Assembly: GCA_008671285.1 (NCBI GenBank)
Contig: RPYR01000249.1
Span: forward strand, 1-15,479
Direction: 5' to 3'
DNA length: 15,479 bases
Source: Collinsella aerofaciens
GTDB taxonomy: Bacteria; Actinomycetota; Coriobacteriia; Coriobacteriales; Coriobacteriaceae
Shown here piece after piece: positions 1 to 6,054 of the stretch. The translations under genes were made by a program, and so were the position numbers. How positions within the stretch are numbered: position 1 is the stretch's first letter; every line of letters starts with the position of its first letter. Under the pieces are notes generated by a model. The model was not told where the DNA came from, made no database searches, and was given only the letters and a program-made list of their open reading frames with translations.

Positions 1-35
1 AAAACTAGATAGCGGACTGCACTAAAGGCAAAATA

Positions 36-68
36 ATGGACCCCATGACTCAAAGACACGAGGTCCAT
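36..68 (-). terminator. Possible terminator after the NlpC/P60 gene
   Basis: On the minus strand a 7-bp stem (ATGGACC with GGTCCAT, loop of about 19 nt) begins 24 bases after the TAA of the hydrolase gene and is followed by TTATTTTG. The long loop makes it a weaker intrinsic terminator than usual, but it sits where the five-gene cluster should end. Confidence 0.45.
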
Positions 69-91
69 ATCCGTTTGCTTTATCTGAATAC

Positions 92-1219
92 TTAGTAGCG
101 CACGATAATGTAGTTGTTGTTCATGCCGGCGGCAACGGAGCTGATGATAACACCCGTGTTGTAGTCAGAAGCATGGATCATCTGACCACCACCGATGTAA
201 ATGCCGGTGTGGTACGAGTTGACCACAACGTCACCGGGCTGCGGATCGGACACACGCGTCCAGCCCATAAAGGTACCCGTGGTGCCCAGGCGGCAATAAC
301 GACCAGGGTGGCAATAGCTAACAACACCAGAGCAGTCGAAGCTGTTCGGGCCAATTCCGCCCCAGGAATAAGCGCAACCAAGCTTACTGTATGCACGCGA
401 GACAACAGAACCGCCGTCGACGGACTGGCTCGGAGCAGAAGGCGTCGGAGCCGGAGCAGGCGTGGAGGGCTGCGGCGTCGGAGCAGGTGCCGGCGTAGGA
501 GCCGGAGTGTTGCCGCCCTGGTTGTTGTTATTGCTGGTCTGGCCACCGTTGTTGGTGTTCTCGGTCGTACCGGCAGTCTAGTTGCTCACCGTGGCCTGCT
601 CGGCGGTGCGGGCGTGGATGCCGGCCTGCAGCGCGGCGTTGGCCTCGGCCTCGGCGGCAAGCTCGGCCTGCAGCTGCGAATCCAGGGAGTTTACGACGTT
701 TTGGGCTTCAGCCTGCTGGGCGTTAAGCTCGTCGACCTTCTTTTGCGTGGCTGCGACGTTCTTCTCCTGCTCGGCCTGCTTATCGGTGAGCTGCTGCTTA
801 AGCTCCTTGACCTCTTGAATGGTCTGAGCTTGCTTATCGGAAACTTTGCCGTAGTAGAACAGACGGTTGAGCATATCGCTCAGGTCATCGACGCCCGTCA
901 GAACCTGAAGTAGGCTCAGGCCACCGGTCTTGTACTCGCCTGCCACGTAGGTTGAGAGCTTAGCCTGACCATCGGCGATCTCCTGCTGCTTTTGCGTGAT
1001 CTCGCCGGCAGTCTGATCGAGCGCCTGCGTCTGCGTGGCGAGCTCATCGTAAATCTGCTGAGTTTGGGTACCGATCTGCTCGAGCGTCGTACGAGCAGCG
1101 GCAAGGTCGGATGCGGTATCGGCGTAGGCAGGAGCCGCGAGGCCCAAGCCCAAAACACAAGCGAGTGTTGCCGTAGCAGCGCAGCGTGCCATGTTTTTGT
1201 GCGTGTTTGCTGTGCGCAT
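92..1219 (-). pseudogene. Secreted NlpC/P60 (C40) cell-wall hydrolase, split by an in-frame amber codon
   Basis: Peptidoglycan endopeptidase of the coiled-coil plus NlpC/P60 type (RipA/PcsB/CwlO-like layout). Residues 1-33 are a signal peptide ending AYA before D34. Residues 34-213 are a long Gln/Ala/Glu-rich coiled coil. Codon 214 (578-580) is TAG. The same frame then runs on without another stop to TAA at 92-94: an Asn/Gly/Pro/Thr/Ala-rich linker, then a complete NlpC/P60 domain with FDCSG (Cys296), YHTG (His337) and MIHA (His349), 375 codons in all. The start has GAAAGGA 7 nt upstream. CAG to TAG would be one transition, so the simplest reading is a recent nonsense mutation. As read, the cell exports only the coiled coil, and any restart downstream would lack a signal peptide. 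Suppression, readthrough or a sequencing error are the alternatives. It lies 32 bp after apt. Confidence 0.85.
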
Positions 1220-1251
1220 GTAGCTTCCTTTCCAGTAACTAAGGGTAACGG

Positions 1252-1782
1252 CTAGTCCACCGTCACCAGGCTAAAGAGCTCCACATCGTCATCAGACGGC
1301 GTGAGCTTCTCGCGCGGGTTGAGAAACGCAAGCTCAAGGATACAACCGTAACCGATAAGCTTTGCGCCCATATCTCGCACCAGTTTACCTGTTGCCTCGA
1401 CGGTTCCGCCCGTCGCGACCAAGTCGTCCAGAATCAACACGGTATCTTTAGAGCTGATAGCGTCGGCATGGATCTCAATGGAATCCGTTCCGTACTCGAG
1501 CTCGTAGCTCTGGCTTACGGTCTCGCGCGGCAGCTTGCCCGGTTTACGTGCGGGAACAAAGCCGGCGCCAAGGGCTACAGCCACCGGTACGCCAACCATA
1601 AAGCCGCGAGCCTCGGGACCCACGACCTTGGTGATTCCCATGCCGGCAAAGTGCTCGGCGAGGGCATCGGTCATGGCTTTGAGCGCCTCGGGATTGCCAA
1701 AGAGCGGCGTGATGTCTTTAAAGATGACTCCGGGCTCGGGATAGTCGGGGATGTCGACGATTTGAGATTCGAAGTCGTACAT
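1252..1782 (-). CDS. apt: Adenine phosphoribosyltransferase
   Basis: Purine salvage enzyme of the cytoplasm: adenine plus PRPP gives AMP plus pyrophosphate. The 176-residue length is normal for Apt. The N-terminal region has the family pattern IPDYPEPGVIFKDITPLF, the centre has GPEARGF and PARKPGKLP, and the PRPP-binding loop is VLILDDLVATGGT. I chose the ATG at 1780-1782 because GAAAGGT lies 7 nt upstream and the protein then begins MYDFESQIVDIPDYP; the frame is open to a TTG at 1797, but that has no suitable ribosome binding site. It is 40 bp downstream of the MerR gene and 32 bp upstream of the hydrolase gene, so it is probably transcribed with both. Confidence 0.95.
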   Translation of the reverse strand: MYDFESQIVDIPDYPEPGVIFKDITPLFGNPEALKAMTDALAEHFAGMGITKVVGPEARGFMVGVPVAVALGAGFVPARKPGKLPRETVSQSYELEYGTDSIEIHADAISSKDTVLILDDLVATGGTVEATGKLVRDMGAKLIGYGCILELAFLNPREKLTPSDDDVELFSLVTVD

Positions 1783-1822
1783 TACATGACCTTTCAATGG
1801 GTTGCCGGATAAGCGGCAGCTG

Positions 1823-2701
1823 TTACTTGCCCGCGGTGACGGTGCCGGATTGCGAAGGGGCGACGACCTTGAGCGGCTTTACGAGAGAATCCTCGTGCGA
1901 AGCCGGCGCGGCTGTCTCTTCGTTTTTGGCCTTGGTGGACTCGGAACGAGTGATTTCCTCATCGAGTGCATCGATGTCGGCGTCCTCGACCACGGCGTTG
2001 AGCGACTCGAAGACACGGTTCTTGAGCAGTGCGGTGTGGACGCCCTCCGTGAGGTCGTGCAGCTTCTTAAACGCGCGCTCGAGCTTGGCGTCGCGCTCGT
2101 CATCGGAGGTATCCATGCCGAGCATGCTCACGAGCACCTGCTCGAACATCGAGGACTCACGGTTGGCCGACGACACATACTGACGCAGGTTGCGCGGCTC
2201 GATGTGGAAACGCGACAGCTCCGAGCAGTAACGGATAATCGGGAAATCGCGACCATCGACAAGTTCGCGGTTCTGCGGGCTCTTGATGATGCGAATGAGA
2301 TCGTTTTCGGCCAAAGAACGGATAAACGAGATATCGACGCCCAGCATGTCGGGAATGGTCTCGATGGGATGCAGCTTTTGCTTGGTCTCTTTGGGTTCCG
2401 TCTTGAGTGGAACATCGGACAGCAAGCCAACCTCGTAGGCGAGCGTGGACAAGTCGGTGGCATTTTCCAGACGCTGTTTGATGACGTTGAGCGGCATGTA
2501 GCGGGTCTTCTGCAGATGCAGGATGACCTCCAGACGATCAACGTCCTCCTTAGAATACTGACGGTAACCCTTGGGCGTACGATGAGGGGTAATGAGCCCC
2601 TCATCTTCTAAAAATCTAATTTTTGAGTTCGAAAGATCGGGGTATGCGCCTCGAAGTAGGTTGACGACTTGGCCGATACTCAGATAGTTGCGTTCGGCCA
2701 T
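1823..2701 (-). CDS. ftsR: MerR-family regulator, FtsR-like
   Basis: DNA-binding regulator of 292 residues. The N-terminus (about residues 6-80) is a MerR winged helix: LSIGQVVNLLRGAYPDLSNSKIRFLEDEGL, then GYRQYSKEDVDRLEVILHLQ. There is no metal-binding Cys cluster, and the rest is a long helical domain ending in an acidic, Ala/Ser/Thr-rich tail. A long MerR gene directly after a GarA-like FHA gene is the arrangement of garA-ftsR (Rv1827-Rv1828) in mycobacteria and corynebacteria, where FtsR is linked to ftsZ control; the FtsR name is an inference from architecture and context. The ATG follows the TAG of the FHA gene with only 2 bases between them, and GGTGAG of the upstream gene can serve as Shine-Dalgarno, so the two genes look translationally coupled. 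Confidence 0.8.
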   Translation of the reverse strand: MAERNYLSIGQVVNLLRGAYPDLSNSKIRFLEDEGLITPHRTPKGYRQYSKEDVDRLEVILHLQKTRYMPLNVIKQRLENATDLSTLAYEVGLLSDVPLKTEPKETKQKLHPIETIPDMLGVDISFIRSLAENDLIRIIKSPQNRELVDGRDFPIIRYCSELSRFHIEPRNLRQYVSSANRESSMFEQVLVSMLGMDTSDDERDAKLERAFKKLHDLTEGVHTALLKNRVFESLNAVVEDADIDALDEEITRSESTKAKNEETAAPASHEDSLVKPLKVVAPSQSGTVTAGK

Positions 2702-2704
2702 TAC

Positions 2705-3139
2705 CTACTCACCGGTTTCGATGCGCTCCGGCGTGCTCTCGTGGTAGATGAGCGTAAACGTACCGATCTGAACGGAAGAACCGTCGTGCAGCGGGGCGGC
2801 ATTGACGATGGCGCCGTCGACCCAGGTGCCGTTGAGCGAGCCGAGATCCTCGATACGAGCGCCCAGCCCCTCGCGAATAATGCGTGCATGGCTGCGCGAT
2901 ACCGTCATGTCGTTGAGGAAGACTCCATTTGCCGGATCGCGGCCAATCGTGGTGCAGTCATCCTCAAGCTCAAAGGCGGCACCGGTCTGCGGGCCCTTGA
3001 CGATGGACAGAACGGGGGCGGTGATGCGCACGTTGGCCATAAGATCGGGAACGGTGACATCGCTCGAAGGAACGCGGAAAACGCAGGTAGCGTCCGCGGT
3101 CTTATCGTTCTGAGGCATATTGTTAACCATGTTGTCCAT
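2705..3139 (-). CDS. FHA-domain phosphothreonine-binding protein, GarA-like
   Basis: Cytoplasmic signalling protein of 144 residues with one C-terminal FHA domain. The FHA signature runs IGRDPANGVFLND, then TVSRSHARI, then EDLGSLNGTWVDG, which supplies the Arg67, Ser83/His84 and Asn103 positions expected to contact phosphothreonine. Near the N-terminus ATCVFR (Thr18) resembles the ETTSVFR phospho-motif of mycobacterial GarA, whose threonines are targets of Ser/Thr kinases and then fold back on the FHA domain. I chose the ATG at 3137-3139 because AGGGG lies 5 nt upstream; the frame extends 11 codons further to a TTG without a site. It lies 66 bp after the pgsA-like gene and abuts the MerR gene. 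A GarA role (control of 2-oxoglutarate and glutamate enzymes) is inference; no kinase gene is visible here. Confidence 0.85.
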   Translation of the reverse strand: MDNMVNNMPQNDKTADATCVFRVPSSDVTVPDLMANVRITAPVLSIVKGPQTGAAFELEDDCTTIGRDPANGVFLNDMTVSRSHARIIREGLGARIEDLGSLNGTWVDGAIVNAAPLHDGSSVQIGTFTLIYHESTPERIETGE

Positions 3140-3205
3140 GACAACCCCTAACTTAACGCGGACATGCCGCAAAGAATGAACTGTACGTAATCATACCCCA
3201 ATGAA

Positions 3206-3910
3206 TCAGTCTTCGATTTCGGGGTTGAGAAAGTCGACGTCCTCGTCCTCTGGATGCGCGATGGCCTGTTTAATGGCCACTCCGCCCTTAACGGAGTAGA
3301 TGACGGCGGTGAGCATGGAAAAGACCACGCCGCCGTAGACAAAGAAGATGCCGAGCGGTACCGAGCTCCCGTTAAGACCCGGAAACGCCGCAAACGTGGA
3401 GGGCAGCAGGTTCAAGCCATCGACGACGGGGATGCCCAACAACATGAATGAAAAGCCGGTCATGAGCAACGCTGTGGCGATTTTGCCGGGAAAGACAACG
3501 TCGATGGGGCGAGGGTGGTAATGGCGCACGATGAGCGAGCCGATACCCAGATAGATATCGCGACCGATGATGAGTACGCAGACCCAGATGGGCAACTCGC
3601 CGCGTACCACCAGACCCAGAACGCCCGTAAACAAGAGGGCGCGGTCGCAGATGGGGTCCATGACTTTGCCGAGCCACGAGACCGTCTTGGTCATGCGGGC
3701 GATCTGTCCATCCATCCAGTCGGTTGAGGCGGCGATGGCATAGATCACGATGGCGACGACGCGGTTGTTGTCCGTCACAAACAGGTACAAAAAGACGAGC
3801 GTGAGGACCAGGCGCGTAAAGGTAATGAAATTGGAGATCGTAAAGATCTTATTCGACGGGTAATCGGAAGTGCCGATAAGCTCCTTTTTGATCTTCTTTT
3901 TGATGCCCAC
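3206..3910 (-). CDS. pgsA: CDP-alcohol phosphatidyltransferase, PgsA-like
   Basis: Integral membrane phospholipid synthase, most likely making phosphatidylglycerol phosphate from CDP-diacylglycerol and glycerol 3-phosphate. The family active site is complete: DWMDGQIARMTKTVSWLGKV followed by MDPICD, matching DxxDGxxARx8GxxxDxxxD with D64, D67, D85 and D89. Several hydrophobic helices flank it (about 27-45, 50-62, 90-125, 145-165 and 190-215), and the C-terminus is acidic. I chose the GTG at 3908-3910 because GGGGGAG lies 5 nt upstream and MGIKKKIKKELIG is a sensible cytoplasmic start. The frame is open for 42 more codons to 4036, but those codons run through the 95-bp repeat and are unlikely to be translated. 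A cardiolipin or inositol-type synthase of the same superfamily cannot be excluded. Confidence 0.88.
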   Translation of the reverse strand: MGIKKKIKKELIGTSDYPSNKIFTISNFITFTRLVLTLVFLYLFVTDNNRVVAIVIYAIAASTDWMDGQIARMTKTVSWLGKVMDPICDRALLFTGVLGLVVRGELPIWVCVLIIGRDIYLGIGSLIVRHYHPRPIDVVFPGKIATALLMTGFSFMLLGIPVVDGLNLLPSTFAAFPGLNGSSVPLGIFFVYGGVVFSMLTAVIYSVKGGVAIKQAIAHPEDEDVDFLNPEIED

Positions 3911-3941
3911 AGGACTCCCCCGCTGGTAAACGACAAAACTT

Positions 3942-3947
3942 TCGATA
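3942..3947 (-). promoter_or_regulatory. Possible -10 box of the pgsA cluster
   Basis: On the minus strand TATAGT lies about 35 bases upstream of the GTG of the pgsA-like gene and just downstream of the 95-bp repeat. I see no good -35 hexamer at the right spacing, so this is only a plausible start for the five-gene transcript. Confidence 0.25.
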
Positions 3948-3975
3948 CTATACCCGTTCCGGCGATGTCTATCCA

Positions 3976-4070
3976 GCGTAAGCATAGAGAGTCCAGACAT
4001 GTGGAGGACGTTGCTGGTCGGCACGTGGAGTCGCATTTGTGTACATCAGCCCCCAAAGATGCCAAAAAAT
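3976..4070. repeat. 95-bp direct repeat, copy A
   Basis: This block matches 9980-10074 in the same orientation at 88 of 95 positions. The longest identical run is about 26 bases, starting AAGCATAGAGAGTCCAGA. It ends GATGCCAAAAAAT, and the two copies diverge abruptly after that. It lies directly upstream of the pgsA promoter region and marks the left edge of the accessory segment. Copy B carries an inverted-repeat partner to the right that copy A lacks, so A may be a truncated copy of a dispersed Collinsella element. Confidence 0.9.
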
Positions 4071-4334
4071 AACGGCGCTGGTGAGGTGCTCTTCGCGTCA
4101 AGTCACTTTGCTTTCGAGCGCAAGGGACGCTCGAGCCAGGATGGAGAGGGCGAAAGCTACACCCTCACCGACCTCGACGGGGTCAATCGCATCGACTGCA
4201 AAAGCGGCTTCGGGTTCTACGCAGAGCCGAGGGCCGAGTCACAGTGGGCAGCAGCAAAGCGTGGTCCTGGACCTTCGCCAACGTTTCGCTGCGCAAGCTC
4301 TTTGAAGCATCGCTTGCGACGGGAAACCCGATAA
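4071..4334 (+). pseudogene. Possible decayed coding fragment, unidentified
   Basis: No intact gene lies between copy A of the repeat and the 7beta-HSDH leader. One frame from about 4083 reads protein-like (EVLFASSHFAFERKGRSS, then YTLTDLDGVNRIDCKSGFGF) up to about 4255, and a second frame continues more sensibly after that (SWTFANVSLRKLFEASL), as if a frameshift had occurred near 4255. I do not recognise the family and there is no ribosome binding site. It could equally be chance open frame in GC-rich DNA. Confidence 0.25.
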
Positions 4335-4425
4335 GGTGGAGCTAGAGATGGCGGCGTTCACCTTTTGGTTCCACCTGCCAGCACCTCCTCTCTCGATGCC
4401 GCAAGGGTTTCTTCGCGGTGATAGA

Positions 4426-4450
4426 CCGACACCGTTCATCGTTGTGTCGG
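4426..4450. other. Inverted repeat upstream of the 7beta-HSDH promoter region
   Basis: CCGACAC and GTGTCGG form a 7-bp stem with an 11-nt loop. There is no T-run after it, so it is either a weak terminator insulating the next gene or an operator. The rest of 4335-4493 shows nothing else I can support. Confidence 0.3.
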
Positions 4451-4493
4451 GCTCGTTCGCAGAGTCGTGAACACGCTCCCCTCTTGTTCAGCG

Positions 4494-4499
4494 CATAAT
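4494..4499 (+). promoter_or_regulatory. Possible -10 box for the 7beta-HSDH transcript
   Basis: CATAAT lies 82 bases before the 7beta-HSDH ATG. No clear -35 box lies 16-18 bp upstream. If used, the leader would be about 70 nt and would contain the palindrome GTGCGGCCGCAC (4518-4529) and the small leader ORF. Confidence 0.3.
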
Positions 4500-4549
4500 G
4501 GTGCACCGCATGCGGCTGTGCGGCCGCACGCTAAAGGAGAGGTGCCCGC

Positions 4550-4579
4550 ATGGGCATCGAGAGAGAGGATGCAGCATGA
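4550..4579 (+). CDS. Putative 9-residue leader peptide overlapping the 7beta-HSDH start
   Basis: A minicistron ATG...TGA encodes MGIEREDAA. It has a strong Shine-Dalgarno, AAAGGAGAGG at 4533-4542, 7 nt before its ATG, which is better than the GAGAGG in front of the 7beta-HSDH gene itself. Its stop overlaps the 7beta-HSDH start as ATGA at 4576-4579, the classic form of translational coupling. Its ATG lies in a small hairpin (TGCCC gcat GGGCA, 4543-4556). Whether the peptide itself does anything is unknown; its likely role would be to set ribosome loading on the next gene. Confidence 0.4.
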   Translation: MGIEREDAA

Positions 4580-5367
4580 ACCTGAGGGAAAAGTACGGTG
4601 AGTGGGGCCTGATCCTGGGCGCGACCGAGGGCGTCGGCAAGGCGTTCTGCGAGAAGATTGCCGCCGGCGGCATGAATGTCGTCATGGTCGGCCGTCGCGA
4701 GGAGAAGCTGAACGTGCTCGCCGGCGAGATCCGTGAGACCTACGGCGTGGAGACCAAGGTCGTACGCGCCGACTTTAGCCAGCCCGGCGCTGCCGAGACC
4801 GTCTTCGCCGCGACCGAGGGCCTGGACATGGGCTTCATGAGCTATGTGGCCTGCCTGCACAGCTTCGGCAAGATCCAAGACACCCCCTGGGAGAAGCACG
4901 AGGCCATGATCAACGTCAACGTCGTGACCTTCCTCAAGTGCTTCCACCACTACATGCGGATCTTTGCCGCCCAGGACCGCGGCGCCGTGATCAACGTCTC
5001 GTCGATGACCGGCATCAGCTCCAGCCCCTGGAACGGCCAGTACGGCGCGGGCAAGGCCTTCATCCTCAAGATGACCGAGGCCGTGGCCTGCGAGTGCGAG
5101 GGCACCGGCGTCGACGTCGAGGTCATCACCCTCGGCACCACCCTAACCCCCAGCCTGCTGTCCAACCTCCCCGGCGGCCCGCAGGGCGAGGCCGTCATGA
5201 AGATCGCCCTCACCCCCGAGGAGTGCGTCGACGAGGCCTTTGAGAAGCTGGGTAAGGAGCTCTCCGTCATCGCCGGCCAGCGCAACAAGGACTCCGTCCA
5301 CGACTGGAAGGCCAACCACACCGAGGACGAGTACATCCGTTACATGGGCTCGTTCTACCGGGACTAG
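4576..5367 (+). CDS. NADPH-dependent 7beta-hydroxysteroid dehydrogenase (bile acids)
   Basis: Classical short-chain dehydrogenase of 263 residues, which I recognise as the Collinsella aerofaciens 7beta-HSDH. It interconverts 7-oxolithocholate and ursodeoxycholate with NADP(H), completing 7alpha-to-7beta epimerisation when another enzyme or organism supplies the 7-oxo form. Sequence evidence: nucleotide-binding loop GATEGVG at residues 15-21, Arg40-Arg41 after beta2 that favour NADPH, and the catalytic set Ser143 (NVSSMTG), Tyr156 and Lys160 (YGAGK). The protein is cytoplasmic with no signal peptide. I chose ATG 4576 because it gives the known N-terminus MNLREKYGEWG and has GAGAGG upstream; the frame is open back to 4498. 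Codons end almost wholly in G or C, unlike the following accessory genes. It stands alone, with no transporter or 7alpha-HSDH nearby. Confidence 0.97.
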   Translation: MNLREKYGEWGLILGATEGVGKAFCEKIAAGGMNVVMVGRREEKLNVLAGEIRETYGVETKVVRADFSQPGAAETVFAATEGLDMGFMSYVACLHSFGKIQDTPWEKHEAMINVNVVTFLKCFHHYMRIFAAQDRGAVINVSSMTGISSSPWNGQYGAGKAFILKMTEAVACECEGTGVDVEVITLGTTLTPSLLSNLPGGPQGEAVMKIALTPEECVDEAFEKLGKELSVIAGQRNKDSVHDWKANHTEDEYIRYMGSFYRD

Positions 5368-5425
5368 CAACTGCGGAACACACGCGCGAGGGTGCATACG
5401 GGTTCGCAGGTAGAGATACGAGTGC

Positions 5426-5480
5426 GAGGGTTTCTTTGCGGGGGCGTGCGGATGCGGCGCCTGCGAGGGAACCCTCTTTT
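5426..5480 (+). terminator. Possible terminator after 7beta-HSDH
   Basis: GAGGGTT (5426-5432) can pair with AACCCTC (5470-5476), and TTTT follows directly. A shorter alternative hairpin is GAGG-GAAC-CCTC at 5465-5476 with the same T-run. It lies about 60 bases after the 7beta-HSDH stop. TGCGAGGG occurs twice within it. Confidence 0.4.
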
Positions 5481-5481
5481 C

Positions 5482-5751
5482 ATGGGTGGGCGCGACGGTA
5501 TCTCTGCGCTCGCCGTCGAGGGCGACCTGCTCGGCTCCCTCGCGATCTCCCTGCACGGGACCCTGCGCTCCGGCATCCTCTGGACCGTGTCCCGCTCGTG
5601 CCCAGTGGGCCTGCCGATCCGGCCCTCAGGGTATCGGATTCCCGCATTCATCCGTACATGTTCGTATGAATGCGGGAGGTGTTCGAATGAGGTTGATATT
5701 CAAGGTGTAGACCTTTTTCTTGGTACTCCTCAAATGCGGCAGGGTATCTAG
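5482..5751 (+). CDS. Hypothetical small ORF of doubtful coding status
   Basis: The frame from ATG 5482 to TAG 5749-5751 (89 residues) starts MGGRDGISALAVEGDLLGSL and has G or C at most third positions until about 5630, as a real gene would. The second half runs through the 36-bp palindrome and turns AT-rich, which looks non-coding. There is no convincing ribosome binding site. It may be the 5' part of a disrupted gene or a dispersed repeat. Family not recognised. Confidence 0.2.
   Translation: MGGRDGISALAVEGDLLGSLAISLHGTLRSGILWTVSRSCPVGLPIRPSGYRIPAFIRTCSYECGRCSNEVDIQGVDLFLGTPQMRQGI
5641..5676. repeat. 36-bp near-perfect palindrome
   Basis: The sequence reads the same on both strands at 32 of 36 positions, with 11-bp perfect outer arms (CCCGCATTCAT / ATGAATGCGGG) and ACATGT at the centre. 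The motif TGTTCG-A/T-ATGA inside its right half (5660-5669) recurs directly after it at 5681-5690. It lies about 90 bp upstream of the -10 box of the putative RNA gene, so it may be an operator or a REP-like element. Confidence 0.75.
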
Positions 5752-5764
5752 AGTTTGTAGACAC

Positions 5765-5770
5765 TATAAT
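5765..5770 (+). promoter_or_regulatory. -10 box for the putative structured RNA
   Basis: A consensus TATAAT preceded by ACAC. No hexamer close to TTGACA lies 16-18 bp upstream, so activation or a degenerate -35 would be needed. Transcription would start near 5777. Confidence 0.5.
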
Positions 5771-5776
5771 AACCTT

Positions 5777-5989
5777 GGTCTCGAAAGAGGGCTCAGCCCC
5801 GGCTGGTAAACCTGACGTTTGGCGTGGTGTGCGTGACGCGCATAGTGGGCATGGCCGCGATAGAATTTTCCATGCGGAGGGGTTCGACCCCATAGCGCCC
5901 CGAGGGTTTCGGGGAGGGCGAACTGGCAGGCAGGGAACCGGGATACAGGCTGTCCAGAAGGAGGGGTGTAATGCCTCTCCTTCTATTTT
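5777..5989 (+). ncRNA. Putative structured RNA or terminator-controlled leader, family unknown
   Basis: About 213 bases between a consensus -10 box and an intrinsic terminator, with no credible reading frame but many local stems: GGGC-TCA-GCCC (5789-5799), GCATGG/CCATGC closing a 15-nt loop CCGCGATAGAATTTT (5849-5875), GGGG-TTCGA-CCCC (5879-5891) and CCCCGA/TCGGGG (5898-5914). Unpaired purine-rich stretches such as GGTAAACC and GGGAACCGGGATACAGG could be conserved cores. I could not match it to tmRNA, SRP RNA, RNase P RNA, a T-box or the common riboswitches that I know. The next gene starts 66 bases after the terminator stem, so it could be a free-standing small RNA or a cis-acting leader of that gene. 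Confidence 0.55.
5956..5989 (+). terminator. Intrinsic terminator of the structured RNA
   Basis: AGAAGGAG (5956-5963) pairs perfectly with CTCCTTCT (5977-5984), with further partial pairing inside, and ATTTT follows. Confidence 0.75.
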
Positions 5990-6054
5990 GCAATATCAAT
6001 CTTCTGGCTTGATAGGCTTTTCGTGCGTGTGATTGGGTTGCGGAAGGGATTGGC

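Noticed and set aside
173..913. Long plus-strand frame opposite the hydrolase gene
   Set aside because: It is the antisense shadow of the coiled-coil and Pro/Ala linker codons; composition is Arg/Leu/Gly biased with no ribosome binding site, while the minus strand has recognisable domains.
3911..4036. Upstream extension of the pgsA-like reading frame
   Set aside because: These codons run through the dispersed 95-bp repeat and lack a ribosome binding site; GTG 3910 has a strong site.
5641..5690. LexA/SOS box in the palindrome
   Set aside because: The centre contains CGAACATGTACG on the minus strand, but the second half deviates from the CGAAC-N4-GTTCG type box and no SOS gene follows.
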